From Neelides folsomi (taxonomy: Eukaryota > Arthropoda > Collembola > Neelipleona > Neelidae), in contig JAQGBZ010000505.1 of assembly GCA_034687125.1 (NCBI GenBank), forward strand, positions 1 to 38,308: a DNA stretch of 38,308 bases, in the 5' to 3' direction. This document shows positions 34,082 through 38,308 of this stretch, in pieces. Made by a program: the position numbers and the translations under genes. The notes beneath the pieces were generated by a model. It worked only from the letters and a program-made list of their open reading frames with translations, had not been told where the DNA came from and made no database searches. Positions within the stretch are counted from its first letter, which is position 1; each line of letters begins with the position of its first letter.

Positions 34082-34599
34082 TCAAATAACGAGTTCAATC
34101 AAAAATTCAAACATCGAAAATAAAATTAAAATTCCGTAAATGATAAAAAATGTAAAAAACTGTTTTATTGAAAAAACTATTTTAGGTTTTATTTTTATTT
34201 TTTCTTTAAAAAACATTTGAAACAATTTGTCAATTTTTGCAGATTTATAATTACTGTATTCCTCAGAGACATATTTTGCATGGCTGTAATGTGTTAAGGT
34301 TTTTAACAGTTGAAAACTCTCTTCCCACACATTATATATTCCAGATTCCATTAATGCATAAATATCTCTTGAAATGTATTCAAACAAGTAGTTGATATGC
34401 ATTAACCATGGTATTAAAATTGAAAATCTCTCGTCCTGTATTTCATTTTTTATCACATATATGTCATTGTATAAATTGAAAACAGTTTCAAGACTTTTAA
34501 TTTCATCATTAAGATCAACAATTACAAATGATTTTTCCATGGTCCACTCGGTTTTAAAATATTTTTTCTCTTCATTGGTACGAAACATATGGAAGTAAT
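34082..34599 (-). pseudogene. C-terminal quarter of a second ionotropic-receptor-like gene, cut by a hAT insertion
   Basis: The remaining frame matches residues about 552-724 of the receptor at 28513-30687. Shared blocks include MFRTNEEKKYF, SLETVFNLY, DIYVIK, DERFSILI, HAKYVSE or DAKYVSE, and FFTFFIIYG. Roughly 60% of residues are the same by eye. The ligand-binding second half and last membrane helix are present and intact. Homology stops exactly at 34599/34600, where the sequence changes to CAGAGGCGTAGC, a typical hAT end. The gene therefore reads straight into the transposon on its 5' side. The missing first three quarters may survive on the far side of the element, beyond the right edge of this window. 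Confidence 0.85.
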
Positions 34600-34783
34600 C
34601 AGAGGCGTAGCATGACTTGGTCCGGCCCGGAGGCGAGCGGCCATGGTCCGGCCCCTGTATATAATATACTCAAAATTCCATCAAAATTTTGAATATATCT
34701 ATAAATTCTAAAGTGTGTGAGCGATATGTAATATTTGGTATAAAACAGTTTTATGAAATGACCGATGTGAACTGACTACTGAC

Positions 34784-34798
34784 CAATGGCGTAGCTTC
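34784..34798. repeat. Internal hAT-terminus-like word
   Basis: CAATGGCGTAGCTTC, about 185 bases inside the element, resembles the usual hAT end CAGTGGCGTAGCT more than the actual terminus does. It may be a subterminal repeat or the scar of a nested or older element. Confidence 0.35.
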
Positions 34799-35474
34799 TT
34801 AATAATAATTATTAATAATATATGACAATTTATTATGATGCATTTTATAGTAAAATTTGAGTAATTAGAACTTTTTATTAATATAAAATGTTTACATTTT
34901 TATTTCTATTTAATTATACAATTTATATATATATTAATTAACAGATTACAATTTGTATTAAAGTTCATTTATTAAATAATCTAACAAATTATCTAACATA
35001 ACAAATAAGTTGTATATTAAAATTAACATTCAATAATATATGTTATTTAAAAACAATTGATTGAAAGTAATAAAGAATAATAAAGTAGTTAAATAAACAA
35101 GAACATCAAAACCTTAAAATAAATATATCACTATAATTAAAATTATAAGCATGGCATAAAGAATAGCTTTGATAAACATAAAATCATCTACATTAAACTT
35201 AAATTCTTTGAAATACATAAGAATTGAAATATTTTAATCTAAAAAAATAATTCCTAGATCTATCAATTTATTAAAAATTACAGCCTAAAAATCCAACAAT
35301 AAATAAACTATAAATTCACAAATAATTAATCAATTATATTATAAAAAAATAATAAAGTAAAATAACAATTAATTAATTAAAGTAACATTAATTTAAACCA
35401 ATAAATAAACAATTAATTAAATGAAAAGGCAAATATAAATATGCCTTTATAAATTAAGAAAATAACAAATAACC

Positions 35475-38308
35475 TTACAGAGAAATTCGCCTAATCTTTT
35501 TTGTCACAAATGATTTGATAATTTCATCAAAATCAATTTCATCAACGATAGAATGTTCAATTGACAAAATTCCTAGATTTGAAAGTCTCTCTTGACACAT
35601 GGATGATCTTAAATAATTTTTAATTAATTTAAGTTTAGAATGCGATCTCTCGTTAGATGCTACCGACACTGGAAGAGTAAGAAATATTCTTAAGGCAATT
35701 TCAACATTTTCAAATAAAATTGCCAATTCAGTAGAATGTAGCAAATTTAACAATTTCAAAGGACCAATATTCTCAATTTTTAAATCATTTTCAAGGAAAG
35801 GTTCAATACTTGATTTTAAGCAAGTGATCTCCGTGCAAAATTGCCCCGCGTTAAAATCATTAGCATAAATAATACATAAATCCATTACGCATTTTTGGAG
35901 TTTGGTATTTGAGAATTCATTTAATTTATAACCCCATAAAAAAGAAAAGTTTTCACTGCAGTTATAAAAATGAGTATATCGTGATTCCATTTCAGCAATG
36001 AGATTATCAACAAGTTCAATAAAAAAATCTTTTTCAAATTTCCCAATGTTTGACATCTCTGTATCTCTGGATTTTTCATCTAATTTAATGGGCTTTAAAC
36101 TACGACTTTTCCTAACATTTTCAAAACCTGATGTTTCTTCAAGATCCATTTCTTTTGAAAGAATTTTTGCCTTTTCTAAAGAAATTTGAAATCCTTCCAA
36201 TCTAAATTCTTTTAGCCATTGAACTAACCCTTTTAAATGATTAGATGCAGTTTCAACATCAATGTCTTTAAGTTGAAGTTCCTGATTTACAATTTCAATT
36301 CTTTGTAAAATTTTTTCCCAAATTGTAATAGCTAAAAGAAATTTAAAATTATAAATATGCTTTAACCTCGAATTAGCATCAGCAACAATGTCTGCCCTAA
36401 ATTCAATTGATTGGCTCATTTCTTCAAGCCCCTCTACGATTTGAACGAATTGGGAACTTAGAGCTGAAACGGCATCAGCTCTAGCAGACCATCTTGTAGC
36501 ACTTTGACATTTCAAAGTTTTTTTTACATATTTTTGAATATGCGTCCATTTTTTGGCGGATGCAGAAAAAAATAAATAGAGATTTTGAATTTGGCCTAAA
36601 ACTAACTTCGCCATTTGAACCCTTTCTGCTGCATTTACTCCAACTAAATTTAAAGAATGGGCACAACATGGAATAAATTGAGCTAATGAATTTATGTCTT
36701 TAATCCATTTTTGGACACCTTTGTAAATACCCGACATATTTGCTCCATTGTCGTACCCTTGACCTCGGCAATTCAAAATGTCTAAACCATCCCTTTTCAT
36801 TTATCTAATATAGTTTTTGAAATTTCGCTCCCTTTTTTTAAATCTGAATTTATAAAGTCTATAAAAAATTCCTCTATCTTGCATTCGCTTTTTGAGCAAC
36901 AAACAACTCTAATCACCTGACTTATTTGTTCCTTTCTAGAAATATCGGGAGTCGAATCAAACATGATTGAAAAATATTTACATTGTGTTATCCTATCAAT
37001 AATAGTTTTTCGAACATATTCCCCACAAATACAGATAAACTCGTTTTGTATTTGTGGTGATAAATAACTAACTTTATGCTTTTGTAAGTTATTTAAATGA
37101 TTAGCTAGCGGGGGATAATATTTTGCAAGAAGGGAAACTAAACTCAAAAAATTACCACATGAATGATCGCCAATTTTATCAGTTTTCCCACGAAATGCCA
37201 AATTATTTTTAGCTAAAAACAAAATTGCATCTAAAATACCTTTTAAGACACCTGTCCAAAGAGATTCTTCTTGTAAGATGGCTTTCTTGTTGAATGATAA
37301 AATTCCTCTGTCCTTTTCATAAAGGCGAAGTTTCCAAACTCTTGTTGATTCCTTGTGTGCATCCGAATCTTCATGTCTTACGTAGCCTCGACTTTGATTA
37401 CGATAATCAAGAAAGCCACATTTTCCAATTCCACAATTTGTCCAAGGATTTTGATTTTTATCAATGCCTCTTGGAAATAAACAGCATTGAAAGCAGAATA
37501 GAGAATTTGTAGATTTGCTATAAAGTAACCAATCTCGTTTTACTGTTTCGCCATTCTTCTTTTTTCTTGTATAAAATTCTTCAGAAAACTTTTTTCCATC
37601 AATGCATTCATAAGAATTCATCCGCTGTTGTTTCGGGCCGATTAAAATCATTTTTTCTTTGAATTCTTTCGACAGCTCAGGCCATGTTGATGGATCAAAC
37701 TCATCAAATTCTATTAAAAATTTTAAAAAATTAATTAATTAATTAATACAATATGTTTAAAAACGGAAAAATGTTAAAAGAATAAATTTGCCCATTTTTA
37801 AGTAATATAATATAATATAATATTATATAATTTAATAATTTATTATTGAAATTTTTCTGTACATTTACTAAAATATTAAGAAATCATTATTACCAGTGTT
37901 TTTAATTTCATCACCACAGGCACTCAACATTTTTTCACTAGCTTCTAATGGATCTTTTAAGGGTAATTGTGATGTGGTAATTGATTCTAAATAAAAAAGC
38001 ATTTATTGTTAATTATTTTAAATTATAATTTTTAAATATAAATAAAGTTTTTTGATATCTTATGATTGTGTATAATTATAATTGTGGGATAATTATGGTA
38101 TAAATTAATAGTTTAATGGTAATAATAAGTAGGTACCTTGAATTGATGTATCATCAATTTCCTCTATTGTCTCATCTGTTTCTTCTTCTTTTTTATTTTG
38201 TTTTAAATGGCTGCTACAGGTTGGAATTTCTAAGGATTGATCTTGGTTTGGGATTTTGGAAAAGAATCTTTCAGCTTCTTTTCTCAATTTGGCTGTTTTC
38301 TCCTGATC
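35475..38308 (-). pseudogene. hAT transposase (TTF/DUF4371/dimerisation domains), frameshifted, 5' end outside window
   Basis: On the minus strand the gene runs in from the window edge. Exons are >38308-38137 (basic and acidic N-terminus, KLRKEAERFFSKIP), 37986-37894 and 37710-35475. The first two joins are phase 1 and restore EFDEFDPSTWPEL. The main exon has a TTF-type zinc finger (FCFQCCLFP, CGFLDYRNQS, YVRHEDSDAHKES), then the DUF4371/RNase H-like core (YFSIMFDSTPD with a catalytic-type Asp; CRGQGYDNGANMSG with a second Asp; CCAHSLNL), and the hAT dimerisation tail (SVASNERSHSKLKLIKNYLRS). The frame breaks at 36797-36800, where TTAGATAAATGAAAAGG shifts by one base: the upstream frame hits TGA and the downstream frame continues. 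Otherwise it is intact, so the copy is probably young. This architecture is often annotated as 'zinc finger MYM-type protein 1-like'. Confidence 0.85.

Larger units (their letters stand above)
34600..38308 (-). mobile_element. hAT-superfamily DNA transposon, left end in window, right end outside
   Basis: The left terminus CAGAGGCGTAGC starts exactly where receptor homology ends. The eight bases before it (GAAGTAAT, 34592-34599) are the presumed target-site duplication, matching the undisrupted sequence in the intact receptor copy (GAAGTAAT). Just inside the end, GGTCCGGCCC occurs twice (34619-34628 and 34645-34654), a probable subterminal transposase-binding repeat. The stretch 34660-35474 is AT-rich and noncoding. 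A hAT transposase gene on the minus strand fills 35475 to the window edge. No inverted terminus was found before 38308, so the element is at least 3.7 kb. Confidence 0.8.

Overview
The window is strongly AT-rich eukaryotic DNA with short GT-AG introns. It most likely comes from an insect or another hexapod. The gene set supports this: a classic odorant-binding protein, a divergent ionotropic receptor, a ZAD-type zinc-finger factor, a DUF1397-like cysteine-rich secreted protein, ninjurins, small C-type lectins, and mariner and hAT transposons. Bacterial signals (operons, Shine-Dalgarno sites, CRISPR) are absent. All exon models below were joined by hand from splice signals and reading phase; no transcript data were available.

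Layout, left to right. 1231-3048 (+) is a six-exon F-box gene. 4296-4640 and 6036-6416 (+) are two ninjurin genes in tandem, with a 508-bp terminal-inverted-repeat element (5453-5960) just upstream of the second. 7030-9813 (+) is a six-exon F-box/leucine-rich-repeat gene whose second and third exons look like a duplicated cassette. 10209-15721 (-) is a C-type-lectin cluster: three complete genes of identical four-exon, same-phase design, plus a lone fourth-exon copy. A 44-bp-stem hairpin lies at 14491-14614. 17228-18882 (-) is the tail-anchor targeting ATPase GET3/ASNA1, head-to-head with ribosomal protein S29 at 19347-19970 (+). S29 intron 2 carries a foldback element. 20897-22300 (+) is a secreted cysteine-rich protein with a possible GPI-anchor tail. 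22847-24297 (+) is a BTB protein with a repetitive basic tail.

25241-26712 is a decayed mariner-type element. Its transposase shows 41 residues between the second and third catalytic aspartates, and it contains an intron-like insert. 27288-28257 (+) is an odorant-binding protein, tail-to-tail with a single-exon ionotropic-receptor-like gene (28513-30687, -). 31392-33715 (-) is a five-exon ZAD and C2H2 zinc-finger factor. 34082-34599 (-) is the C-terminal quarter of a second receptor copy. It is cut off exactly where a hAT element begins (34600). That element, with an intron-containing but frameshifted transposase, runs past the right edge of the window.

Functionally the window mixes two constitutive genes sharing one promoter region (GET3, RpS29) with fast-evolving accessory families. 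These cover recognition and immunity (lectins), chemosensation (odorant-binding protein, receptors), ubiquitin-ligase adaptors (F-box, BTB) and membrane damage or adhesion (ninjurins). They are separated by AT-rich spacers seeded with DNA transposons. No single new multi-gene system is evident. The most notable items are the transposon-split receptor copy, the duplicated F-box exon cassette, the lone lectin terminal exon, the shared lectin promoter module and the small foldback elements.
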